A program made the position numbers and the translations under genes. Of a DNA stretch of 64,000 nt, positions 1 to 8,417 are shown piece by piece. Position 1 is the stretch's first letter, and every line of letters starts with the position of its first letter. Origin of the DNA: Vibrio sp. 14G-20 (GTDB taxonomy: Bacteria; Pseudomonadota; Gammaproteobacteria; Enterobacterales; Vibrionaceae); contig NZ_JAPHPW010000006.1 of NCBI RefSeq assembly GCF_026241515.1, positions 62,001-126,000 of the forward strand, written 5' to 3'. The notes below the pieces were generated by a model. It was given only the letters and a program-made list of their open reading frames with translations, searched no databases and was not told where the DNA came from.

Positions 1-116
1 CTCATTGTTCTGTTTATTTCGGTGTGTCTTTTAGTATGGTTCACTTCTATTGGTTTAAGTGGATAAATGCGGTCTCTATCGCTAATAATTCAGGCCTAAC
101 TCACTAATTTTCTGGC

Positions 117-150
117 AAAAAAATACCCCGCTTTTATAGTGCGAGGTATT
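117..150 (-). terminator. Intrinsic terminator, leftward
   Basis: Read on the minus strand, AATACCTCGC and GCGGGGTATT form a stem with one G-T pair around a 9-base loop, followed by seven T. It would end leftward transcription from engB. The remaining bases 1-116 hold no gene I can support; in relatives this gap lies between polA and engB and carries Spot 42, but I see no Spot 42 sequence here. Confidence 0.75.
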
Positions 151-187
151 GATAAGGCTAAATCACTGGTTGTCAGTGCTTTAATCC

Positions 188-213
188 CTAACTATAGATA
201 AATCTATAGTTAG
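188..213. repeat. Perfect 12-bp inverted repeat after engB
   Basis: CTAACTATAGAT and its exact reverse complement are separated by two bases, starting five bases after the engB stop codon. There is no T-run on either side, so it is not a classic terminator. It may protect the 3' end of the mRNA or bind a protein. Confidence 0.6.
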
Positions 214-218
214 GAGAA

Positions 219-878
219 CTACTCTGAATCGTTGTGCTCTTCGTCCGCTAGCTCATCAATGAGTTGGTCAGCGAAAGCTGGGGCAAACCACTCATCCATC
301 TTGGCACGCAGTTGGTCAACGCCGATGCCTTTCATTGAAGAGAAAACATCAACCGCAACATCACCACCGAAAGATTTCGCGTCGTTACGGATTTTCAGTA
401 GCTGTGCTTTACGCGCACCACTTTTCAGTTTGTCTGCTTTTGTTAACAAAACCTGTACTGGGATACGGCTATCGATAGCCCAATAGATCATTTGTTGGTC
501 AAGGTCTTTCATTGGGTGACGGATATCCATCAATACCACTAAACCTTTCAGGCTTTCACGTCGTTGTAGGTATTCGCCTAGCGACTTCTGCCATTTTTTC
601 TTCATCTCAAGTGGTACTTGAGCAAAGCCATATCCAGGTAAATCGACGATATGACAACCGTCCGTTACCTTAAATAGGTTGATTAGCTGAGTTCGACCGG
701 GTGTTTTACTGGTTTTCGCCAAGCTTTTTTGGTTTGTAACGCGATTTAGCGCGCTAGATTTACCAGCATTGGAGCGTCCTGCAAACGCAATTTCGATCCC
801 TTCGTCTTCTGGTAAATGACGAATATCAGGTGCACTGGTAATGAAATGCGTGTTTTGATAATGAATTTTTACGCTCAC
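219..878 (-). CDS. engB: Ribosome biogenesis GTPase EngB (YihA/YsxC)
   Basis: EngB is a small TrmE-Era type GTPase needed for assembly of the large ribosomal subunit in the cytoplasm. The G1 loop GRSNAGKS, the G3 motif DLPGYG and the G4 motif TKAD are all present in the expected order. I place the start at the GTG at 878, which has GGAG six bases upstream and gives 219 residues, close to the usual 210. The reading frame is open further upstream (to 1028, overlapping the divergent cytochrome gene), but that extension has no family similarity. The acidic C-terminal tail ([12 protein letters not shown]) is an extension beyond the G domain. Confidence 0.95.
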   Translation of the reverse strand: MSVKIHYQNTHFITSAPDIRHLPEDEGIEIAFAGRSNAGKSSALNRVTNQKSLAKTSKTPGRTQLINLFKVTDGCHIVDLPGYGFAQVPLEMKKKWQKSLGEYLQRRESLKGLVVLMDIRHPMKDLDQQMIYWAIDSRIPVQVLLTKADKLKSGARKAQLLKIRNDAKSFGGDVAVDVFSSMKGIGVDQLRAKMDEWFAPAFADQLIDELADEEHNDSE

Positions 879-1026
879 TGTTAACTCCATCTCGACTTTG
901 TGTAGTCGATTGATTACTTTTTTGTGAATTTGTGTAAAATAACCGTGCTCGGCATAAGGTCGCCTATTGTACCATGAGTGGCAACATAGAGTGGTACTGG
1001 AAGCTTGATAATTATAATGGAATGTC

Positions 1027-1644
1027 ATGAAGAAATTAGCGCTAATTTTGAGTCTTTTAGCCAGCTGCTCAGTATGGGCTCAAGGTAGTATTGAAGCTGG
1101 TAAAGCCAAATCACAAACATGTGTTGCCTGCCACGGTGCTGACGGCAACAGTCTGATCACTCAGTACCCTAAGCTGGCCGGTCAACATGAGAAATATCTA
1201 GAGAAGCAGTTAAAAGAGCTTAAGCTAGGTATGACAAGTGGTGGTAAGCAAGGTCGTTACGAACCTGTAATGGGTGCAATGGCGATGCCTTTATCTGAAG
1301 AAGATATGGCTGACCTAGCGGCATACTACGCCTCTCTACCTATCTCTAGTAACTCTACTCCTGAAAATGTAGTAGATGAAGGTAAGGTTCTTTACACAGC
1401 GGGTAACGCAGAACGCGGCGTAACGGCGTGTATTGCTTGTCACGGCCCTCGTGGTAATGGTACCGAACTTTCTGGTTTCCCTAAGATTTCAGGTCAACAC
1501 GCAGATTACATCAAGGCTCAACTTGAAAAATTCCGTGATGGTGACCGTAATAACGACATGAATGCGATGATGCGTGATGTAGCTAAAAAGTTAACAGACG
1601 CTGATATTGATACCTTATCGAAGTACGTTGGTGGTTTACACTAA
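1027..1644 (+). CDS. Dihaem cytochrome c4
   Basis: This is a periplasmic electron carrier of the cytochrome c4 family, feeding terminal oxidases such as cbb3. An N-terminal signal peptide ends near residue 19 (SVWAQ). Two haem-binding CxxCH motifs, CVACH near residue 32 and CIACH near residue 136, lie in two similar halves, each followed by a methionine-containing segment that can supply the sixth ligand. The length of 205 residues is normal for the family. It is divergent from engB and followed by a strong terminator, so it is probably a single-gene unit. Confidence 0.93.
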   Translation: MKKLALILSLLASCSVWAQGSIEAGKAKSQTCVACHGADGNSLITQYPKLAGQHEKYLEKQLKELKLGMTSGGKQGRYEPVMGAMAMPLSEEDMADLAAYYASLPISSNSTPENVVDEGKVLYTAGNAERGVTACIACHGPRGNGTELSGFPKISGQHADYIKAQLEKFRDGDRNNDMNAMMRDVAKKLTDADIDTLSKYVGGLH

Positions 1645-1705
1645 TTTGTCGGTTTCTTGCTCTTAGCCAGAGTAAAGGAATGTACGTTCGAGCGAGATTG
1701 AAGAG

Positions 1706-1740
1706 ACGCCCCGATCAGTAATGGTCGGGGCGTTTTCTTT
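1706..1740 (+). terminator. Intrinsic terminator of cytochrome c4 gene
   Basis: ACGCCCCGATC and GGTCGGGGCGT pair around the loop AGTAAT and are followed by TTTTCTTTT. Confidence 0.9.
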
Positions 1741-1827
1741 TGTATCGGTTTTATTAATGTATTTTGTGTTTATGTCTGATTTATCAATGTGTGATCGATT
1801 TGTGTACAAAAGTGTGAAGTCGCACTC

Positions 1828-1855
1828 TTGTAGTCTTTTTGTAACACGGTAAAGT
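1828..1855 (+). promoter_or_regulatory. Candidate promoter of the CsrC-like sRNA
   Basis: TTGTAG at 1828 and TAAAGT at 1850 are separated by 16 bases and would start transcription near 1862, just before the first GGA hairpin. A GacA/VarA-type 18-bp site is not convincing here; only AGTGTG and CGCACT (1811-1826) form a short dyad. The assignment is inference from position. Confidence 0.4.
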
Positions 1856-1861
1856 AACCGC

Positions 1862-2117
1862 CATCAGCTAGGAGCTGACTTAGATATGGATGATCATCTA
1901 GTCTAACGGTATAGACAGAAATGGATCAGGCTAGGACAGCCCAGTAACAAGGTGTTAGAAAAGGATAGCCAAAACTCATCAGGATGATGAACAACAAACA
2001 AATTTGGCATGGAAAGCACCAATAACAAATGGAGGTTTGTGTACCGAGTTGAGTATGCAAATTTTGGCCGATATAGGCAGATTTAGAGAGCGATAGGTTT
2101 TCCTATCGCTTTTTTTA
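1862..2117 (+). ncRNA. csrC: CsrC-type CsrA-sequestering sRNA
   Basis: This gene-free stretch has the architecture of the CsrB/CsrC family, which titrates the translational regulator CsrA. It carries about eight GGA motifs, several in loops of perfect hairpins: CAGCT/AGCTG around AGG (near 1864), GGCT/AGCC around AGGAC (near 1929), TCATC/GATGA around AGGAT (near 1977) and ACAAA/TTTGT around TGGAGG (near 2024). It ends with a 9-bp stem and T-run. Its position between engB and yihI matches csrC of Escherichia coli, which lies between yihA (engB) and yihI. The 5' end is estimated from a weak promoter. Any reading frame across it is a chance frame. Confidence 0.85.
2089..2117 (+). terminator. Terminator of the CsrC-like sRNA
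   Basis: AGCGATAGG and CCTATCGCT form a perfect 9-bp stem with a TTTT loop, followed directly by a run of seven further T. Confidence 0.93.
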
Positions 2118-2201
2118 TTGATTTGATGAAAAAACACCCAATACCTCTCCACTATAAACTCAGTTTCTGGTATGTTTCGCATCCCTGTTTAAGGATGTGC
2201 T

Positions 2202-2840
2202 ATGTATACTTGTCCCTTATGCCATCACCAAGGCGTGAATCACTATTTTGAAGACAAACGCAGAGCCTATCTGCAGTGTCAGCAATGTGAACTGGTATTT
2301 GTTAAACCTGAACAAAGGTTAGAAGCAAAAGAAGAAAAAGCACACTATGATCTCCATGAGAACGATCCTAGTGATGCAGGCTATCGCCGCTTTTTATCTC
2401 GCATCGCAGATCCTCTAACAGACAAAATTTCATCTAACTCACAAGGGTTGGATTTTGGTTGTGGCCCAGGCCCTACGCTATCTATTATGTTAGAAGAAGC
2501 CGGACACACCATGGAGTTGTACGATATCTATTACCACCCAGAACCCTCTGTGTTGGAAAAAACGTATGACTTTATGACTGCCACGGAGGTGATAGAGCAT
2601 CTTTATCACCCAGACAAAGTGTGGCAGCAATGGTTGAATTTAGTTAAACCCAAGGGCTGGATTGGTCTTATGACTAAACTAGTAATAGACGTAGACGCGT
2701 TTGCTGGTTGGCACTACAAGAATGACCCGACACATGTCGTCTTCTTTAGTCGTCAAACATTCCAGTTTTTGGCAGAGCGGGATAAGCTCGAACTAGAATT
2801 TTTTGGAAATGATGTAATTTTACTGAGGAAAGTGCAGTAA
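2202..2840 (+). CDS. Class I SAM-dependent methyltransferase with N-terminal zinc-ribbon
   Basis: The N-terminus has a four-cysteine zinc-ribbon pattern (CPLC near residue 4, CQQC near residue 26). A Rossmann methyltransferase domain follows, with the SAM-binding glycine motif LDFGCGPG near residue 83 and a TEVIEHL motif near residue 125, typical of the Methyltransf_11/12 group. The substrate cannot be told from sequence. The stop codon overlaps the ATG of yihI (TAATG), so the two are translationally coupled. It is not part of the E. coli gene order between csrC and yihI. Confidence 0.85.
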   Translation: MYTCPLCHHQGVNHYFEDKRRAYLQCQQCELVFVKPEQRLEAKEEKAHYDLHENDPSDAGYRRFLSRIADPLTDKISSNSQGLDFGCGPGPTLSIMLEEAGHTMELYDIYYHPEPSVLEKTYDFMTATEVIEHLYHPDKVWQQWLNLVKPKGWIGLMTKLVIDVDAFAGWHYKNDPTHVVFFSRQTFQFLAERDKLELEFFGNDVILLRKVQ

Positions 2841-3397
2841 TGGGTCGTAGTAAGAAATCAAGAAAGCCGGGAGCACTTGGCGCTCCGGAACCTATGGTTA
2901 CTCGTAACCGTAGTGAATCTGATGTTGAAGGTCGTGAACGTAAGCGTGTTAAAAAGCGTAAAGGCCTTAAGTCTGGCAGCCGTCACTCAGATGGTAGCGA
3001 AGCAAAACAGCGTAAAGCTGCACAAGCTCGTGACCCTCGTTTAGGCAGCAAGAAAAAAATCCCGCTGATCGTTGAACCAGCGAAGAAGCCGACTAAACAA
3101 GAGCGCAAGCTATCTAACGAACAAGAGTTAGAGATGCTTGAGAATGATGCTCAACTGAACACACTGCTAGATCGTATCGAAAATGGTGAAAACCTAGGTG
3201 CTGGTCTACAGAAGTTTGTTGATGAGAAACTTGATCGTATCGAACACCTAATGGGCCGCTTAGGTCTACTAGAGCCAGAAGACGATGAAGAAGAAATCTT
3301 CGAAGAAGCACCGGTTGCATCTAAGAAGAAAGCGAGCTCTGACGAAGACTTGCTATCTCAATTCGAAGATTTCGATTTAGACAGCTTTAAAGGTTAA
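2840..3397 (+). CDS. yihI: Der GTPase-activating protein YihI
   Basis: YihI stimulates the GTPase of Der (EngA) and so modulates 50S ribosome assembly. The 185-residue protein shows the family layout: a very basic, disordered N-terminal half rich in K, R and S (residues 1-95), then a compact helical segment (LSNEQELEMLENDAQL) and an acidic C-terminal tail ending in DFDLDSFKG. It overlaps the methyltransferase stop and precedes the DUF2489 gene by six bases. The same window holds engB, another ribosome-assembly GTPase. Confidence 0.93.
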   Translation: MGRSKKSRKPGALGAPEPMVTRNRSESDVEGRERKRVKKRKGLKSGSRHSDGSEAKQRKAAQARDPRLGSKKKIPLIVEPAKKPTKQERKLSNEQELEMLENDAQLNTLLDRIENGENLGAGLQKFVDEKLDRIEHLMGRLGLLEPEDDEEEIFEEAPVASKKKASSDEDLLSQFEDFDLDSFKG

Positions 3398-3403
3398 TAG
3401 CCA

Positions 3404-3892
3404 ATGAACGTAACCTTATTAGCAATTGCTGGTGGAATTATCATTCTCGGCTTGGGCTCTTACGCAGGTTACCTTCTACTTCAAGTGAAGAAGCAGACGG
3501 AGTTGCAAAAGCAGCATCAAGCACTAGCCATTGAAAAACGTAACGCGACGATTTACGACAACGTAAATACTTTGTGCTTAGCGGGCATTCAAGGGCAATG
3601 TGACTTACCTGAGATCAGTATCCGAGTGTGTATCATTATGGATAATGTTCAGGGTGATGAGCGTGTCGATTTTGATTCTGAGTATCCTGCTCTTTCTGAG
3701 CTGTACCATATCGTAAAAGATATGGCGCGCGGAGATGCAAGACAGGAACTGACGAAGAAAGAACGCATGCAGCAGAATCTCACGCGCCATAAGGCAGAGA
3801 CTCGCTTGAATGATGCGGTCATTGAAGATCTGAAAAGGTTGCAAGAGAAGGTTAAACCTCTCAACAACCAAATCAACATTCAGATGATCTAG
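3404..3892 (+). CDS. DUF2489 family membrane-anchored protein
   Basis: The 162-residue product has one N-terminal membrane segment (about residues 4-26, with GGIIILGLGSYAGYLLL) followed by a charged, mostly helical cytoplasmic domain. It matches the DUF2489 family, usually found next to yihI or hemN in Vibrio and relatives. No catalytic motif can be seen and its function is unknown. It is the last gene of the methyltransferase-yihI unit. Confidence 0.8.
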   Translation: MNVTLLAIAGGIIILGLGSYAGYLLLQVKKQTELQKQHQALAIEKRNATIYDNVNTLCLAGIQGQCDLPEISIRVCIIMDNVQGDERVDFDSEYPALSELYHIVKDMARGDARQELTKKERMQQNLTRHKAETRLNDAVIEDLKRLQEKVKPLNNQINIQMI

Positions 3893-4057
3893 TCGCTAAG
3901 ACTTTTAAATTAGAGGTTCGTTTAATACAGGGTGTTCTTGAGATACGTTGTTTTTGAGACATATAGTTTTAATACGCCTTGTTCTTAAGACACCTTATCT
4001 ATGTAGATAGTGTTAAATGAGCCTTCTTACCTTTTGCGTCTCGTTAATCCCGACGCT

Positions 4058-4071
4058 TTGTTAGTGATCAA
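4058..4071 (+). promoter_or_regulatory. Candidate FNR box upstream of hemN
   Basis: TTGTT-AGTG-ATCAA matches the FNR consensus TTGAT-N4-ATCAA at nine of ten positions. It lies about 150 bases before hemN, an oxygen-independent enzyme often induced by FNR. The rest of the 330-base gap (3893-4222) shows no other clear signal. Confidence 0.5.
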
Positions 4072-4222
4072 GCTAGCAGTTCTGAGTTTTTGTCTAAAAA
4101 ATTGATTTTGTCTTGGAACGACCTTACAGGTCGTGTGGCAAAATAACCCGTCTATATTTTAATGTATGTAAAATGATTTGAGAGACCTTAGGTTCTCGCG
4201 GATCTAAATTGGAAATACCGCT

Positions 4223-5614
4223 ATGTCGAGCAAGCCAGTAACAACGAATCAGCAAATCGTTTGGGATCAAGAGATCTTGAACAAGTACAACTATTCGGGA
4301 CCTCGTTACACCTCATACCCAACTGCGTTGGAGTTTCATGAAGCGTTTACCGTCGCTGATTACGACATGGCGTGTACTCAATACCCTGAGCGTCCACTTT
4401 CTCTTTACGTGCATATCCCGTTCTGCCACAAGCTTTGTTACTACTGTGGCTGTAATAAAGTCATTACTCGTCACTCGCATAAAGCGGATGAGTACCTTGA
4501 TGTGATTGAACATGAAATCCGCCAACGCGCCTCTTTATTGAATGGCCGTGAAGTGACGCAATTGCACTTCGGTGGTGGTACGCCAACGTTTTTGACCAAG
4601 ACACAAATCACTCGCTTGATGATGATTCTGCGTGATGAATTTAATTTCACCGATGACGCTGAAATCAGCATTGAAGTTGACCCGCGTGAGATTGAGCTAG
4701 ACGTACTTGATCACCTGCGTAGCGAAGGCTTCAACCGCCTGAGTATTGGTGTTCAAGATTTCAATAAAGAAGTACAGAAGCTGGTTAACCGTGAGCAGGA
4801 TGAAGAGTTCATCATTGCGATGGTTCAACGTGCGAAAGAACTGGGTTTCCGCTCAACTAACCTTGATTTGATTTACGGCCTACCAAAGCAAACTCAAGCT
4901 TTGTTCGCTGAAACATTGAAGCAAGTGCTAGAGATGAAACCAGGTCGTTTATCGGTATTTAACTACGCACACATGCCTCAGCTGTTTGCTGCGCAGCGTA
5001 AGATTAAAGACGAAGACCTACCAGAAGCGAAAGAGAAAATGGCTATCTTACAAGATACCATCGAGACGCTAACGGGGGCGGGTTACCAGTTCATCGGTAT
5101 GGACCACTTTGCTCTACCTGAAGATGAGCTTGCAGTAGCACAGCGTGAAGGCATTCTGCATCGTAACTTCCAAGGCTACACTACCCAAGGCGAAGCTGAC
5201 CTAATTGGTTTCGGTGTTTCTGCGATCTCTATGGTGGGTGATGCTTACGCACAAAACCAAAAAGAGCTGAAGAAATACTACGCTCAGGTGAATGACCTGC
5301 GCCACGCACTTTGGAAAGGTGTGGCACTTGATAGCGATGACCTTCTACGTCGTGAAGTGATCAAGCAGCTTATCTGTAACTTTAAGCTGGATAAGACCAT
5401 GATCGAATCTGAGTTCTCGGTTAACTTTAATCGTTACTTCAAGGAAGACTTAGAGCTTCTACAAACCTTCATTAACGATGAGCTGGTTGAAGTCGATGAC
5501 AAAGAGATCCGCGTGACTCTGCGTGGCCGTTTGCTGATTCGTAACATCTGTATGTGTTTTGACAAATATCTACGTGCCAAGGCTCGCCAACAGCAGTTCT
5601 CTCGCGTTATCTAA
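4223..5614 (+). CDS. hemN: Oxygen-independent coproporphyrinogen III oxidase HemN
   Basis: HemN is a radical-SAM enzyme that oxidatively decarboxylates coproporphyrinogen III to protoporphyrinogen IX without oxygen, in haem synthesis. The iron-sulphur cluster motif C-x3-C-x2-C is visible as CHKLCYYC near residue 69, followed by the HFGGGTP motif near residue 113 and the YGLPKQT motif near residue 217. The 463-residue length is close to E. coli HemN (457) and the HemN C-terminal domain is present, which separates it from the shorter HemW family. Conserved neighbours upstream (yihI) match the E. coli arrangement. Confidence 0.97.
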   Translation: MSSKPVTTNQQIVWDQEILNKYNYSGPRYTSYPTALEFHEAFTVADYDMACTQYPERPLSLYVHIPFCHKLCYYCGCNKVITRHSHKADEYLDVIEHEIRQRASLLNGREVTQLHFGGGTPTFLTKTQITRLMMILRDEFNFTDDAEISIEVDPREIELDVLDHLRSEGFNRLSIGVQDFNKEVQKLVNREQDEEFIIAMVQRAKELGFRSTNLDLIYGLPKQTQALFAETLKQVLEMKPGRLSVFNYAHMPQLFAAQRKIKDEDLPEAKEKMAILQDTIETLTGAGYQFIGMDHFALPEDELAVAQREGILHRNFQGYTTQGEADLIGFGVSAISMVGDAYAQNQKELKKYYAQVNDLRHALWKGVALDSDDLLRREVIKQLICNFKLDKTMIESEFSVNFNRYFKEDLELLQTFINDELVEVDDKEIRVTLRGRLLIRNICMCFDKYLRAKARQQQFSRVI

Positions 5615-5640
5615 TCGCTCGATTGAGAATAGAAACATAA

Positions 5641-5668
5641 AAAATGCCAGCATCATGCTGGCATTTTT
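5641..5668. terminator. Bidirectional terminator between hemN and the GGDEF-EAL gene
   Basis: AAAATGCCAGCA and TGCTGGCATTTTT form a 12-bp stem around TCA with A and T runs on both sides, serving both convergent genes. Confidence 0.93.
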
Positions 5669-5708
5669 GTATCTGTGTATTGCTACCCTAAGACTGTCTA
5701 CAACCTGG

Positions 5709-8309
5709 CTAGGTAGCGCTCTCTTTGATGCTTTGTTTACTTTTGGTATTTTGTTGAGCGTTGGCATTCTTTTGAACATTGCTGAGGTCGGTTGGCCATT
5801 GGTCAAATGGAACTGGACGACTGTATAAGAAACCTTGAGCCAGCGGGCACTGCAGTTGCTTGAGGAGTTCAGCCTGTTGCTGTGTTTCAACGCCTTCTGC
5901 CACCAAGCTTACTTTGAAACCCTTAGTGATGTTAACGATGGCCGCCACGATGGAGCTGTCGAGGCTCTCTTTGTTGAGCTTGCTAACGAAGCTACGATCG
6001 ATCTTCAGGCAATCAAATGGCAGCTTTTGCAGATAGGCTAGGGAAGAGTAGCCAGTACCAAAATCATCAATTGCGATTGAGATCCCTAATGCCTTTAGTG
6101 TCAGCATGTTATCGATGATGGTCGGGTCGTTGTCGACGATACGTGATTCGGTGATCTCTAGTGTCAGGTTACTCGCTGGCAGCTTGGTGTCTCGCAGCGT
6201 GCCTTTTACTTGTTCAACAAAGCCACTTTCGCTTAGCTGGTCGACCGATAGATTGACGTGAATCGAGAAGTCTTTGCTCCACTTTCCTGACTCAATCGCG
6301 ATGGCTGTATCTCGACAGGACTTATGCAGAATTTGTTTTCCGATATCGTAAATGAGCCCGTTCTCTTCCGCGAGGGGAATAAACTCGAGCGGAGAGAGCA
6401 CCCCTTCATCGGTTATCCAGCGTGCTAAAGCTTCTGCCCCTATGGTTGAGCCGGATTCCAGATCAATAATAGGCTGGTAAAACGGTTCGAACTGTTGGAG
6501 CTCAATCGCTCGGTTCATTCGCGCTAGCATCTTGGTGCGATGTCTCGATGCGTTACCCATCTCAGGGCTGTAAATGCTGACACTGGTTTTGTCTTGTTTC
6601 GCGTTGCTCAGTGCAATGCTGCTGCTGCGTAGCAGGAGTGTAATGTCGTGGAGATTCGAGACATTCACTATCCCCATCGATACCTTAATCACCACGCTTT
6701 CCGATTCCATTGAAAATGGGGAGGCGAAGGTTTGAAGTAAGCGGTTAGTCAGTAGCTGAACATCATCGCTTTGCGTAACGTTTGGCGCGTAGATGGCAAA
6801 CTCATCACCACCAGTTCGAGCTAGCAGGTATTCGGATGGCAGTGTGCCTCTTAAACGAGCGGCCGCAATGATAAGTAGCTGGTCACCATTGTAATGACCA
6901 AGGCTGTCATTGATGTCTCGAAAGCGATCGATACCAATCAGATACAGCGTGCCTTCTTCGTTGTTAGGGTGTTTCTTGGCCGCATCAATAAAGCCTTCAC
7001 GGCTGTATAGCTTGGTTAATGAATCATAGGTAAGCTGAGACTGTAATGCGTGAAACGAGGCCTTTAAGTTGTTGGCCATTTCATTGAATGACTCCACTAA
7101 CATGCTGGTTTCATAGATATGCCCCGTCTTTGGCATACTCGTGTCCCAATCGCCTTTAGCAAGGCGTTTGGCTGCATCTGCTGTCGAGGTGATGGGTTGG
7201 GTTACGCGATTAAAGGCAACTAATCCTGCAATGACCCCAAGGCAACTCAGTGCTAGCCCGAGCAACCAACTGTTTCTTTGATTTTCTGGCAATTCACCGA
7301 GCAGATAGCTTTCAGGGATCGAAACCCCAATAAACCACGTGAGGCCATGCTCATCTTCGTAGGGGGTGATTTGGTTGAAGTATCGTTCGTTGTCTAGGCG
7401 GAAGTTAAAGCGCTGCTCGCCCAAATTATCGATTAGGTGGAATTGGTCTACGTAGCTAGCACTTTCACGTATGACTGGGTTAGCACTCTCTGTTGCCAGT
7501 AAGCGTTGGCCTTTGTCCGTTTTTCCTGTTCCCCATGAAACGACACTGCCTCCGCCTGAGTGCGCGACCAAGCGTTGCTGCTTATCGATGATATAAACAG
7601 AGGCATCTGTTCTATCTTTGAGTTTTCTGAGAAACGCATTGAAGGTATTAATCTTGATGTCGCTGACGACGACGGCTTTGAATTCATTATCATCATAGAT
7701 AGGCGCGAGAGCAGATAAGGTGATTTCTTGGCGTTCGTCAGCATTAGCATAAATTGGTGACCATACTGCTTTTTTCTGTGTCGCAACGGGGGTGTACCAA
7801 GGACGGATTCTTGGATCGTAACCTGATATCACCGATCGAATGTCTTCACTAATATTGCTGCCACGGTAAATGACCAACTGATCATTGGTGCGTTCGTCTT
7901 GCACCATCAAGGTGTAGCCTTTGTTGGCTTCTTTACGGAAACCGACGTAGTTACCATCTTCAGAACCAAAGCCGATCACATCGAGTTGAGGTACAGCAGT
8001 GTAATGGTCTGAAAACGTATAAAAAATATAGTCTTGGACCTTACTAAGATTGCCCGCTTGATAAAGATGGTGGTAGCCGATGTTATGACTGAGCGAGAGG
8101 TTCGCGTGAAATGGCTTTTCTAAAAAATTAGACAGGCTTTGATGAACATTGTCAGTCAGTGATGTCAGTTGGCGTGCACTAACATCACTCACCATCTCTT
8201 TGTAGCTTAGCTTTTGAGTGAAAACCATTACGCCCATAGTGAACAGAAAAATCATCACGAATGGCAGAACCACTGCGGATCTCAAAGTAATTTGTGTTTT
8301 CAAAGACAT
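5709..8309 (-). CDS. Membrane GGDEF-EAL protein with dCache-like sensor
   Basis: This 866-residue protein probably controls cyclic-di-GMP. In order it has a membrane segment (about residues 11-31), a periplasmic dCache-like sensor (to about 345), a second membrane segment (about 347-366), a HAMP linker, a GGDEF domain with the intact signature GGDEF, and an EAL domain with GAEALARW, ITES, IDDFGTG and VAEGVET. The positions five to eight residues before GGDEF read LPSE rather than RxxD, so the product-inhibition site is missing. The EAL residues look complete, so phosphodiesterase activity is likely and cyclase activity possible. The ligand is unknown. It is transcribed alone, convergent with hemN. 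Confidence 0.93.
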   Translation of the reverse strand: MSLKTQITLRSAVVLPFVMIFLFTMGVMVFTQKLSYKEMVSDVSARQLTSLTDNVHQSLSNFLEKPFHANLSLSHNIGYHHLYQAGNLSKVQDYIFYTFSDHYTAVPQLDVIGFGSEDGNYVGFRKEANKGYTLMVQDERTNDQLVIYRGSNISEDIRSVISGYDPRIRPWYTPVATQKKAVWSPIYANADERQEITLSALAPIYDDNEFKAVVVSDIKINTFNAFLRKLKDRTDASVYIIDKQQRLVAHSGGGSVVSWGTGKTDKGQRLLATESANPVIRESASYVDQFHLIDNLGEQRFNFRLDNERYFNQITPYEDEHGLTWFIGVSIPESYLLGELPENQRNSWLLGLALSCLGVIAGLVAFNRVTQPITSTADAAKRLAKGDWDTSMPKTGHIYETSMLVESFNEMANNLKASFHALQSQLTYDSLTKLYSREGFIDAAKKHPNNEEGTLYLIGIDRFRDINDSLGHYNGDQLLIIAAARLRGTLPSEYLLARTGGDEFAIYAPNVTQSDDVQLLTNRLLQTFASPFSMESESVVIKVSMGIVNVSNLHDITLLLRSSSIALSNAKQDKTSVSIYSPEMGNASRHRTKMLARMNRAIELQQFEPFYQPIIDLESGSTIGAEALARWITDEGVLSPLEFIPLAEENGLIYDIGKQILHKSCRDTAIAIESGKWSKDFSIHVNLSVDQLSESGFVEQVKGTLRDTKLPASNLTLEITESRIVDNDPTIIDNMLTLKALGISIAIDDFGTGYSSLAYLQKLPFDCLKIDRSFVSKLNKESLDSSIVAAIVNITKGFKVSLVAEGVETQQQAELLKQLQCPLAQGFLYSRPVPFDQWPTDLSNVQKNANAQQNTKSKQSIKESAT

Positions 8310-8417
8310 CTTTAGCTACAACTTTGGTGAATAGTGTACTGTAATTGTACCGATACTATCCAAACCAAGCGACACTTTTTTGGTTAAAAAGTAGCTGCAT
8401 CGAGAATCATATAAGGT

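Noticed and set aside
1706..1740. Hairpin after the cytochrome c4 gene looks like the 3' end of Spot 42 RNA (GCCCC with loop AGTAAT).
   Set aside because: The upstream sequence lacks the Spot 42 body, and the hairpin lies directly after the cytochrome gene; it is treated as an ordinary terminator.
1979..2182. 67-codon frame on the minus strand.
   Set aside because: It lies across the CsrC-like RNA and its terminator; no ribosome site or family match.
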